Shown: one piece after another, positions 52,001 to 58,019 of the stretch
Position numbering within the stretch: the first letter of the stretch is position 1
Layout: each line of letters starts with the position of its first letter
NCBI RefSeq assembly: GCF_051133435.1
Contig: NZ_JBPGNY010000003.1
Coordinates: 434,001 to 498,000, forward strand
Length of the DNA: 64,000 bases
Direction of reading: 5' to 3'
Source: JAAYAO01 sp051133435
GTDB lineage: Bacteria > Actinomycetota > Actinomycetes > Propionibacteriales > Propionibacteriaceae
Program-made: the position numbers and the translations under genes
Notes under the pieces: generated by a model
Told to the model about the DNA's origin: nothing
The model's input: only the letters and a program-made list of their open reading frames with translations
Databases searched by the model: none

Positions 52001-52173
52001 CGTTCTTTGCGGTTGGTCACCCAGACCGAACCGTCGTGCAGGTCGAGGTCGGCGGCCGGGTAACCCGGCGACACCGAGGCGCCGACGACCAGGATCACGG
52101 TGAGCAGTCCGACGACAGCGGTCGGCAGGATCCGCCCCAGTAGGGCTCGTCTGCGCCTGTTCCCTCTCGCCAT
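46072..52173 (-). CDS. Giant surface protein with Ig-like (DPDGD) and fibronectin type III repeats
   Basis: A 2033-residue protein. After a basic N-terminus and a single helix (ALLGRILPTAVVGLLTVILV) comes a beta-propeller-like region (about 40-370). Around 11 Ig/cadherin-like modules follow (about 400-1450), many with a NDxDPDGD calcium-binding-type turn, then about five FN3 domains (about 1470-1940) and a Cys-containing C-terminal domain (DCTTEHCQEL). There is no LPXTG or C-terminal anchor, so it should be held by the N-terminal helix and project outward. It corresponds to the FN3 protein of PFNA clusters, proposed to contact host or neighbouring cells. The ATG at 52173 has GAGGAAAG upstream. 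A TTGACA occurs at 52268-52263 but I see no good -10 with it. Confidence 0.9.
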   Translation of the reverse strand: MARGNRRRRALLGRILPTAVVGLLTVILVVGASVSPGYPAADLDLHDGSVWVTNRKERLLGKLNKQINDLETSVLMVNKDFDVLQHEKNVLVVDSTTNLLQRVDPATTTLGTPVSLSANAEVTLGKDTVAVVDETSGRMWARPVEQAMSIEYAKAKADWEIGRGGVAAVSDDGVPVAVSVTDSELVREVDGEPTGTPLPFDLAADADVQVAVVGETAIVLDRTGNRIWVEGSKEAITDERLANAMLQDSSATTVRTADADFAGVVATPTGMLGVTEKELVDLTSQVGGTPIQPVVVNGCAYGAFAAGPSGRVATVCSHAEAQVTPIPSFSGGELVFRVNRDVVVLNDEISGNVWMVTDAMQLVRDWQKVTPPTPEEGESTENDETVTRVDPKRTEENRKPTAVDDTFGVRAGRSTTIPVIENDSDPDGDILTVIGPPEISQGTLELVRGGTGLQVTLPPEATGSITFRYTIDDGRKGRDSATVRLNIRADDQQVDNQPPQMKRNVEPLQVTLGSTAQRRVLLDWMDPDGDDLVLVEATAPGDDEVTFTPDGMLTYTDVGTTEGRKVIDVVVSDGVSETAGQLVVSATKKGNIPPLANGDYYQVSVGEQLLAKPLANDVGNELALVAVAAETPGAKVVPNYDDNTFSFSAAKPGTYYVGYIVSNGPKAFGIVRVDVVEADKKNRPPVATRDVALLPAGGSVLVDPLANDEDLDNDVLVLQNISTHPDLKVRMIQRKLVEISAVNTPSGPVSLNYTVSDGQESSTGTLVVVPAPPVQHSAPVAKSDEVTVRAGDTASVRVMGNDQSPAGLKLTLDDELPEEPGAGKAWVDGEYVRFAAPKQDGEYRLVYQIRDERDQTASAQVRIFVVGDDVPNTPPAPRQVEGRVLAGTTGKILVPLDGIDPEGDAVRLIGVDSGPKLGRVTAVDEKWLEYEAYPESGGTDTFSYAVTDSRGAKSVGQVRVGVVPRSAVNSPPTTVDDPVAARPGRTVQVPALGNDTDPDGDAFYYTDKDPLQFDGIDDAEVVDRDVQFTVPLKPGNYLGAYDVVDARGAEATGYVLIESDPTAPLMAPVARDDQVSSAMVANKQVIEVPVLDNDVDPDGPNSELRVSVPEYDAEEGTAASVVGDNVRVIVGERMQQVRYEITDADGMTSSAVITVPGNADAVPALKDDITPQKVVAGETLTLAVNDFVVGTRGRKVILTGENRIWASNGEATANAKNELAFVAPESYVGPASVTFEVTDGSSTDDESGRRAVVSIPIEVLPPPEPQKDEDEKDPDEVNRPPSGEPMTLTIGAGEGPKSLDVSRGVTDPDGDELEFTKLTGETATGTKVTVNGSTITAEAELTVAPGTTMKWRGKATDGKGGEADVLVTINVTASSKPSPRAADDSLGEVKQGETQQVPVLSNDFNPFESEGKALRVIGANTESGSVNVSFTDTGVSVTPGESFVGEAVVRYQIEDATGTAERRAEGRIFLTVVGKPDKPGVPRVLEVGDRRAALQWTAPAANGKDITQYKVRGTSAAGGSVEQQCPSNSCTITGLTNDVEYRFTVVATNEVGDSEPSGQSAAVRPDVRPETPAAPKVKWGDKQVAVSWTPPVNNGSALTQYVLEMRGPNGIEPRTLGPGTTTMTWDGLSNGSAYAFRLQAHNKAPEPSNFSAWSATAIPAGKPGAPTAVEVSPGSSSDAWGTTATVSWAEVTGKAANGDAVNKYTVYRNGTAVHTAGAGTTSFTDSGLKIGTKYTYTVAATNKAGQGAKSKSTAPFTPYAAPTGVKPPRSKAGDSKVTVTYEAAQPNGAPVSRYVVTLSNGSKREVSGSGGGSVTFGDLDNGNNYSAKLTACSKSLCATSKSGNSVKPYGPPGAPNIAAKGNGREITVRATIGNRSNGAAIARLDISGPAQSSDTKPNFDTTVTMTGEYGKTYHFTAAATNEHNQGGKVAKDSVTLDKPRIEASWGKHRNVKDCTTEHCQELVVTSYNLNKDATCKISDNYTGNTWSGHYLLKAGESSGNTSGRTYIYGYPNHKVTIDCGTDGQYKLSDEITK

Positions 52174-52329
52174 AGTCACTTTCCTCGTCGCGGCTCCGGC
52201 AACCTTGGCGACTGTACGTGAACGGAGGTTTAACCCTTGGCGGGAATGGTCGCCGAGCGCCCTGTCAAGACCGCTGGACATCCTAAGGGCGGCGGTCACG
52301 CCTCACAATTTGTCGATCTGCCGGGGCCG

Positions 52330-53754
52330 TCAGCCCGCGGCGCAGCGACTCACCGGCTCACTGGAGCGTCCGTTGTCACCCAACGCCACCACCTGGATGC
52401 ACGGCTGCAGCCCCTCGGGTACCTCGGTGTTGAGCTTCGGGTCGCCGACGGTGGTCGCATCGGCGGGGCGTTCGGTCCACGACCAACTCCACCGCTGTAC
52501 CGGCACGTCCCCGTCCGGCTGGGTCCAGGTGCAACTCAACTGTCCGCCGGTCGACTCACAAGCCAGGTCGGTGACCGCACCGGGCGCCTGCACCGGCTGC
52601 GCGGTTTGCTGTTCGGGGGTCGGTTTCTCCGGCCCCTGTGGTGGCGGCGGTGGATCGACGAAGAGCAGTACCCCGACGATCACCCCGATCACCAGCACTG
52701 CGGCGATCGACCCGATCACCAACATCAGCGGACGCCGCGGCGGCCCGTCCTCGTCCTCGATCCGGTATCTGGTGGAGGCGGTGCTGGCCGCGGAGGTCGA
52801 CCCGTCGTCCTGGTCGATGGTGACCACGCCGCGCATCCGGGTCGGGGTGTCCTCCTCGGCCTCCGATTCGGTCACCTGCCCGGTGTCCATCACCTCGATC
52901 GCGGTCGGGGTGAGACCCATCGCCATCTCGACCCCCTGCAGGGCCTGGGCGAGTTCGAGGGCCGATCGGAACCGGGCCTCGGTGCGTTTGTGCAGCGAAC
53001 GGGCCAGCACCTGTTCCAGCAGCGGGGGCACATCGTCGCGGCCGGTGGACGGCACCGGCTCGCGCTCGATCCGGGAAATCAGTGCGGTGGTCGAGTTGTT
53101 GCCGCCGAAGACCTCGAAGGGTGAGCGGCCGGCCAATAGGGCATAGACCGTGGCCCCCAGCGAGTAGACGTCGGTGCGCCAGTCGGGTTGGGTCAGGTCG
53201 TTGAACTGTTCCGGCGCCGACCAGGGCACCGACAGCCCGTCCAGTCGTTCGAGGTTGGCATCGATCTGGGCCGAGATGCCGAAGTCGGTGAGCGCCGGCC
53301 AGCCGTACTCGGTGACCAGCACATTGGCCGGTTTGATGTCGCGGTGCAGGATGCCCGCGTTGTGGGCGGTGGCCACTGCACTGGCCAGCCGGATCCCTAT
53401 CCGCAGGGCCTCGGGCACCGGGATGCGTTCGCGCCGCAGCCGCACCGACAGGTTCGGTTTGGGGCAGTACTCCATCACCAGACAGGGACGCCCGTCGGGG
53501 GCGATGCCGGCGAAGAAGATCGACACGATGGACGGGTGGGTCGACACCTGGGCCATCGCGTTGGCCTCGGAGATGAACCGTTGCCGCACCGAGTCGTCAA
53601 CCGCCGAGTCGATCAGCACCTTCACCGCCACCTTGCGGCGGGGCAGGTCCTGTTCGTAGAGGAAGACGTCGGCGAAGCCACCCGAACCCAGGTGCTGCAG
53701 CACCCGGTATCCGGGCAACTCCGGCGGCGGGGCCGGGGTGCGTTTCGAGGTCAC
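52330..53754 (-). CDS. Transmembrane Ser/Thr protein kinase with FN3-like ectodomain (Pkb2-like)
   Basis: A 474-residue Hanks-type kinase. Its parts are the Gly loop LGSGGFADVFLY, Lys in VAVKVLI, Glu in SEANAMAQ, catalytic HRDIKPANVL, DFG in LTDFGIS and SAPEQF. A juxtamembrane Thr/acidic segment (about 275-335) precedes one helix (LMLVIGSIAAVLVIGVIVGV), a Pro-rich stalk and an extracellular FN3-like domain with four cysteines (TDLACESTGGQLSCTWTQPD). It lacks PASTA repeats and so is not a PknB orthologue. The GTG start is 5 nt after the FHA stop. Likely substrates are the FHA and MoxR/DUF58 neighbours, by analogy with Pkb2. Confidence 0.93.
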   Translation of the reverse strand: MTSKRTPAPPPELPGYRVLQHLGSGGFADVFLYEQDLPRRKVAVKVLIDSAVDDSVRQRFISEANAMAQVSTHPSIVSIFFAGIAPDGRPCLVMEYCPKPNLSVRLRRERIPVPEALRIGIRLASAVATAHNAGILHRDIKPANVLVTEYGWPALTDFGISAQIDANLERLDGLSVPWSAPEQFNDLTQPDWRTDVYSLGATVYALLAGRSPFEVFGGNNSTTALISRIEREPVPSTGRDDVPPLLEQVLARSLHKRTEARFRSALELAQALQGVEMAMGLTPTAIEVMDTGQVTESEAEEDTPTRMRGVVTIDQDDGSTSAASTASTRYRIEDEDGPPRRPLMLVIGSIAAVLVIGVIVGVLLFVDPPPPPQGPEKPTPEQQTAQPVQAPGAVTDLACESTGGQLSCTWTQPDGDVPVQRWSWSWTERPADATTVGDPKLNTEVPEGLQPCIQVVALGDNGRSSEPVSRCAAG

Positions 53755-53759
53755 AGCGG

Positions 53760-56672
53760 TCAGGGCGCGTCGATCACCACGGTGACCCCGTCGCCGAGGT
53801 CGAGGACCGTGCCGATCGGCACGATCACCGGCTCACCGGGGGTGAGGCGTTCGCGATCGTCCCCACCGGGGTGAATCAGGGTCGTGCCGTTGGTGGAGTG
53901 CAGGTCGGTGACCACCACGTCCCACTCGTCCGGGTGCACCTGGACGTGGGTGCGCGAGATGTCGTGGCTGGGGCTCGGCACGGTCATCAACTTGGGCAGT
54001 TGATCGCGGCCGACCCGGTTCGCCGAGGGGGCTCGTCCGATCAGCACATTGCGGTCGACCTCGACCACCGCTCCCGAGGGCGGACGCAGGATCGCCAGCA
54101 CCGGACGGGCCACCAGCCGGGGGTTCTGCGGTGGGACGTGCGAGGAACACAGCCGGCACTGGGTGGAGGACGGCGGGTTCGGGTGCTGCTGGATGCACAT
54201 CGAGGCCAGCACGAAGGAATCGTCGCGGCCCTCGGCCGGGGCCGACTTGAGCGCGCGGGCCAGCCCGGTCTGGAAGACCGTCGCCCCGTCGTGGTCGCTG
54301 GCCGGATTGTCGGCGGCCGAGCTCGGCGCCGAGGGTTGTCCGGCGCCGAAGTCGGGCACCGAGGCGATCAACCCGGACGGCGGCACCGGTGCCGGGGGTT
54401 CGACCGCCGCCGGCGGTTGGGCGTAGGGCGAGTTCATCGGGTCGGGCTGGGGTGGCTGACCGTAGGCGCCCGGCTGCTGGCCGGGGTGCTGCCCGGGAGC
54501 CTGGCCCGGTTGCCCGGGGGCCTGGCCGAACTGCTGCTGGCCGTAGCCCTGCTGACCGTATTGGCCGGGCTGACCCGGCTGCTGACCGTGTCCCGGAACC
54601 TGCGGAGGCTGACCGTAGCCCTGCCCCGGCTGCTGGGGCTGGCCCGGTTGCGGCTGCTGACCCGGCTGTTGGCCGTATCCCTGCCCCGGTTGCCCGCCGG
54701 GGTAACCCTGTTGCCCGTAGCCCTGCTGCCCGTACTGGGGCTGCTGTTGACCGGGCTGGCCGGGCTGCGGCGGCATCCCGGGAGCGCTGGGCTGTCCCGG
54801 AGCGCTGGGCTGTCCCGAAGCGCTCTGCTGTCCCGGAGCGCTGGGCTGTCCGGGAGCAACGGGAACTCCAGGAGCACTGTGCACTCCAGGAGCACCGGGC
54901 ATTCCAGGAGTACCGGGCATTCCAGGAGTACCGGGCAATCCCGGGGCACCGAAGGACACCCCGGGCGGGGGCGGAGCGATCCCGGCACCGAATCCGGGCC
55001 CCGGCGGCGGAGCCTGCGGCGGCCCGGCCTGCTGGCTCTTGCGGACCTCGCTCATCATCTCGGTCGCGTCCGACACCGCACCGATCTCTTCGGTCGGAGT
55101 CTCCTGACCGGCCGATTCGGCCCACGCCGGCGCAGCCGATGCTGCCGAACCCGGCTGACCCGCATCGCCCCACGCGGGAGGCGCCGAGGCTGCTGAGCTC
55201 GCCTCCGCCCACGACGGCTGCTGGGCGTCACCCGCATCCGACCAGGCCGGAGCCTGACCGGCGCCGGCATCGGCCCACGCGGGAGCCTCGGGCTGTGCGG
55301 GTTCGCCCGCATCTGCCCACGAGGGGGGCTGCCCGTCATCCCCGGCATCGGCCCAGGCCGGAGCCGACTCGGCAGGCGCCTCACTCTGCGCGGATTCCTG
55401 CTGGGCAGGCTCTTCCGGCTGAGCGGATTCGTCCGTAACTTCTTCGCCGGACGGCGCGGCGGGGGCGGGCGCTCCCCACATCGCGGCGGCCGGATCGACC
55501 GCCCCGGAAATGACTCGGCCCGAGTCGCCCTCGTCGCCGGACTCGGCCTGCTGCTCGGGCACCTCCCCGGACATCGGGGCTTCTTGCGGCGCAGCGTCGG
55601 CTTCGGTTTCCGCTTCAGGTGCGCTGTGTCCCTCGGAGAGACTCTGCTCCTCGGAAGCACTGTCCTCAGAACCACCGTACTCGGAAGCGCTGTCCCCGGA
55701 AGCACTGTCCTCATCGGGAGCACTGTCTTCTTCGGAAGCTGCATCTCCTGCGGCAGCCGGATCTTCTCCTTGAGCGGCGTCCACTTCAGCCGCCGAGGCT
55801 TCGTCTTCCTGCGAGGCCTCTGAGAAGTCGGGGTCATGGATCACCGTGTCGGAGTACTGCGTGGTGTAGTCGTCCGTATCGCCCCGGGCTTCACCCGACA
55901 CCCCGGCTCCGGCGGCGGCCGCCGGGGCACCCCACATCGCCGCGGCCGGATCAACCGATCCGCTGATCACCGGCCCCGACCCCGACTCCGGGGTTTCGGC
56001 GGATTCCTCAAACGGCTCGTCGGCCTCGGCCGGTTCCTCGGACTGGCCCGGTTCTTCCGACCGGCTCGGCTCCTCGGACTGGCTCGGTACCTCAGTCTGG
56101 GCGGACTCCTCAAACTGGCTCGGTTCCCCGGTTTCTTCGGCGCCGACGACTCCGATCGCCGGGGCAGCTTCAGCCGCCTCGCCGGCACCCACCTGCACCG
56201 ACACCGGCGCGTTCGTGGCGTCCAGCACCACCGCCCCCGCGGTGACCACCCCGGTCACCAGCGGCAACTGCAGCAGGCTCTCCTGGTCGTGGACCTCCAG
56301 GTCGATCCGCACCTTGCGCACCTCGCCGAGGCCGGCCTCGACCCAGGTGACCACCTCGGCGCCCCGGGCAACCTGCTGGCCGGTGTCCAGATCCACTGCG
56401 GTCACGTCCCCGCGCATCAGCGAACGCAACTGGTCGCCGTGCCAGAAGAAGGCGGCGAAACTCGGCAACTGGTCGATCCGGAAGGCGGCCAGGCGTTCCA
56501 CCAGGTTGGGCATCGACGCTGCCGACAGCAGGTCGTCCCACAGGTCGTTCAGCAACTGGCTGACACTCGGCGGGGCCGGGGGCATGATGACCATGGCCGT
56601 GGGCCCGGCCAACACCACCCAGCGTCCGGGAATGTAGGTGGCGCGCCAGCGTCCCACTTCTCCGTTTGCCAC
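53760..56672 (-). CDS. FHA domain protein with long repeat-rich linker and zinc ribbon
   Basis: A 970-residue protein. A conserved-looking N-terminal domain (about 1-150, TYIPGRWVVLAGPTAMVIMP) is followed by 650 residues of low complexity. This linker has Ser/Glu/Pro repeats, two copies of a VDPAAAMWGAPA module, seven WADAG-like motifs and a collagen-like Gly-Pro-Gln tract. A Cys4-type ribbon follows (CIQQHPNPPSSTQCRLCSSH), then a C-terminal FHA domain (VLIGRAPSANRVGRD, DISRTHVQVH, LHSTNGTTLI). It should bind phosphothreonine, probably made by the adjacent kinase. I placed the start at the GTG at 56672, preceded by GGAGG inside the PP2C gene's end; the GTG at 56684 lacks such a site. Confidence 0.88.
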   Translation of the reverse strand: MANGEVGRWRATYIPGRWVVLAGPTAMVIMPPAPPSVSQLLNDLWDDLLSAASMPNLVERLAAFRIDQLPSFAAFFWHGDQLRSLMRGDVTAVDLDTGQQVARGAEVVTWVEAGLGEVRKVRIDLEVHDQESLLQLPLVTGVVTAGAVVLDATNAPVSVQVGAGEAAEAAPAIGVVGAEETGEPSQFEESAQTEVPSQSEEPSRSEEPGQSEEPAEADEPFEESAETPESGSGPVISGSVDPAAAMWGAPAAAAGAGVSGEARGDTDDYTTQYSDTVIHDPDFSEASQEDEASAAEVDAAQGEDPAAAGDAASEEDSAPDEDSASGDSASEYGGSEDSASEEQSLSEGHSAPEAETEADAAPQEAPMSGEVPEQQAESGDEGDSGRVISGAVDPAAAMWGAPAPAAPSGEEVTDESAQPEEPAQQESAQSEAPAESAPAWADAGDDGQPPSWADAGEPAQPEAPAWADAGAGQAPAWSDAGDAQQPSWAEASSAASAPPAWGDAGQPGSAASAAPAWAESAGQETPTEEIGAVSDATEMMSEVRKSQQAGPPQAPPPGPGFGAGIAPPPPGVSFGAPGLPGTPGMPGTPGMPGAPGVHSAPGVPVAPGQPSAPGQQSASGQPSAPGQPSAPGMPPQPGQPGQQQPQYGQQGYGQQGYPGGQPGQGYGQQPGQQPQPGQPQQPGQGYGQPPQVPGHGQQPGQPGQYGQQGYGQQQFGQAPGQPGQAPGQHPGQQPGAYGQPPQPDPMNSPYAQPPAAVEPPAPVPPSGLIASVPDFGAGQPSAPSSAADNPASDHDGATVFQTGLARALKSAPAEGRDDSFVLASMCIQQHPNPPSSTQCRLCSSHVPPQNPRLVARPVLAILRPPSGAVVEVDRNVLIGRAPSANRVGRDQLPKLMTVPSPSHDISRTHVQVHPDEWDVVVTDLHSTNGTTLIHPGGDDRERLTPGEPVIVPIGTVLDLGDGVTVVIDAP
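54430..55020 (-). repeat. Collagen-like Gly-Pro-Gln coding repeat in the FHA protein
   Basis: The segment encodes runs such as PGTPGMPGTPGMPGAPG, APGQPSAPGQPSAPG and GQQGYGQQGY. Near-identical short units at about 54840-54940 (GGAGTACCGGGCATTCC) show tandem duplication. Confidence 0.85.
55110..55365 (-). repeat. WADAG motif array in the FHA protein
   Basis: Seven motifs of the form (P/S)(A/S)W(A/S/G)(D/E)A, such as PAWADAG, PSWADAG, PAWSDAG, PSWAEA and PAWGDAG, are spaced 10-18 residues apart. Regular tryptophans in an acidic disordered linker suggest short binding motifs. Confidence 0.8.
55465..55976 (-). repeat. Duplicated VDPAAAMWGAPA module in the FHA protein
   Basis: Two copies of ISG(S/A)VDPAAAMWGAPA lie about 455 bp apart (near 55920-55976 and 55465-55520). 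Each is followed by an acidic Ser/Glu-rich stretch. The intervening region is repeat-rich. Confidence 0.82.
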
Positions 56673-56674
56673 GA

Positions 56675-57442
56675 CTACCTCCACGCCTTCGCCATCGGGA
56701 TCGTCGTTTCGTCCGGTTCGGTCGAGCCGACGTCAACGACAATTATCGAAACATTGTCTCGCGCACCAGACTGCAGGGCCAGTTCGAGCAGGTCATCGGT
56801 CGCCTTCGCCGGATCCGGTTCGGTCACCAGCACCGCCCGGGCCTGCTCTCTCGGTGCGTCCAGCAGACCGTCGGTGCAGAACAGGAAGCGGTCGCCGGTC
56901 ACCATCGGGATCAGCCAGAAATCCGGATTACAGCCGTCCGGGGAACCGATCGCGCGGGTCACCACATTGCGTTCGGGATGCTGGTCGGCCTCGCTGGCAC
57001 TCAACTGCCCGGCTTCCACCAACTCCTGGACGTGGGAGTGGTCGACGCTCACCTGGGTGATCCGGCGTGCTCCGGGCGCACCGTAGATCCGGAAAGCCCG
57101 CGAGTCTCCCAGGTTGAAGATCAGCCAGTAGTAGTGCTCGCCGTATTGCAGTACCACTGCACCGCAGACTGTCGAACCGGCTCCCGGCGCCCGCAACTGC
57201 AGGGCCCGCACCTGCTCGTGGCTGCGCTGCAGGGTGGCCACGACCCCGTCGGAGTCCAGCTCCCCCTGTTCGGCCAGCGCCCGGAAAGCACCCACCACCA
57301 TCGCGCTGGCGTCCTCACCGGCCTCGGCACCCCCGATACCGTCGGCAACCACGAACACCGGGGGTTCGGCATGAATGCTGTCCTCATTGAGGGCGCGCAC
57401 CATGCCGCGATGGGTCACCGCGCCGAAGTCGAGTTGATGCAC
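56675..57442 (-). CDS. PP2C-type Ser/Thr protein phosphatase
   Basis: A 255-residue PPM/PP2C phosphatase without transmembrane segments. It has the metal-binding motifs RALNEDS, FVVADGIGG, NLGDSRAFRI, FCTDGLLD and GARDNVSIIVV. These supply the aspartates of the dinuclear metal site. It should reverse phosphorylation by the locus kinase. The gene is first in the PFNA-like operon, starts at a GTG with a TACGCT box 6 nt upstream, and its end overlaps the ribosome binding site of the FHA gene. Confidence 0.94.
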   Translation of the reverse strand: MHQLDFGAVTHRGMVRALNEDSIHAEPPVFVVADGIGGAEAGEDASAMVVGAFRALAEQGELDSDGVVATLQRSHEQVRALQLRAPGAGSTVCGAVVLQYGEHYYWLIFNLGDSRAFRIYGAPGARRITQVSVDHSHVQELVEAGQLSASEADQHPERNVVTRAIGSPDGCNPDFWLIPMVTGDRFLFCTDGLLDAPREQARAVLVTEPDPAKATDDLLELALQSGARDNVSIIVVDVGSTEPDETTIPMAKAWR

Positions 57443-57448
57443 CCCGCG

Positions 57449-57454
57449 AGCGTA
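57449..57454 (-). promoter_or_regulatory. Leaderless -10 (TACGCT) heading the PFNA-like locus
   Basis: TACGCT ends 6 nt before the GTG of the PP2C gene. It is the only evident promoter at the head of the PP2C-FHA-kinase genes. Confidence 0.45.
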
Positions 57455-57969
57455 GCCAGCGAGAGTTTCACCTCACCCGACCAGGTTTCGCGGTACCAAA
57501 ACCTCCAACTCAGGAATCCTTTTCTGCCCGGATCGGGGTTATCGCCGAGATAGGTGGGAGATCTTGGTACCCATCCGGCGCCGGTACTCATGCCGACGAG
57601 CAGCGTCCTGACCGAGGCCGGACGCCAGTCAGGATTCCTGACCCTCCAAGATCGTGTGACATCTTGCTCGCCTGCCGGACAAAAAGTCACACGATCTTGA
57701 GGGTCCACCCAACCCGAGCGTCTTCCACAGACTCTGGCGTGGGGAGCCCGGGAAGCAACCTGGGATCCCCCCCCCCGGAGCGGGCGTGGCTGGGTGCAGA
57801 TCGAGTGCCGGGAGATCCGGGTCAGCCTGAAGTGGGTACCAAAATCCCCAACTCACCCGGCCTAAACGACCGGATCCACCCAATTCCGAGTCCTGAGTTA
57901 GGGATTTGTGTACCCCCGGCCACCGAACCAGGGGTTTGCGTACCCGGACAGCAAGCAGAAACGAGGAAA

Positions 57970-57997
57970 GCGGACGTCGGGTCTCCCCGACGCCCGC
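57970..57997 (-). terminator. Rho-independent terminator of ppdK
   Basis: Twelve-base arms (GCGGGCGTCGGG/CCCGACGTCCGC in the transcript, one mismatch) enclose a GAGA tetraloop and are followed by TTTCCTCGTTTCT. It begins 22 nt after the ppdK stop. Confidence 0.88.
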
Positions 57998-58019
57998 CTT
58001 GGACGTATTTCGGCGCTAC

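Larger units (their letters stand above)
57443..58019. repeat. 577-nt intergenic region with a dispersed 20-bp repeat and a 20-bp inverted repeat
   Basis: I see no convincing gene. Four related 20-mers occur: GGTACCAAAACCTCCAACTC at 57492, GGTACCAAAATCCCCAACTC at 57835, and on the minus strand GGTACACAAATCCCTAACTC (57914-57895) and GGTACGCAAACCCC (57944-57931). Separately, 57640-57660 and 57686-57705 are inverted copies (GACCCTCCAAGATCGTGTGA) differing by one base. A run of ten C lies near 57777-57786. The PPDK terminator is at the right end. Confidence 0.75.

Noticed and set aside
45739..52143. A 2134-codon open frame on the plus strand
   Set aside because: It is the antisense shadow of the Ig/FN3 gene. 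Its product is His/Gly/Val/Arg-rich with no domain, as expected from reading GC-rich coding DNA backwards.
57770..57790. Run of ten C residues as a phase-variable tract
   Set aside because: It lies in a non-coding region with no adjacent start codon or promoter that a slip would affect, and homopolymer length may be a sequencing artefact.
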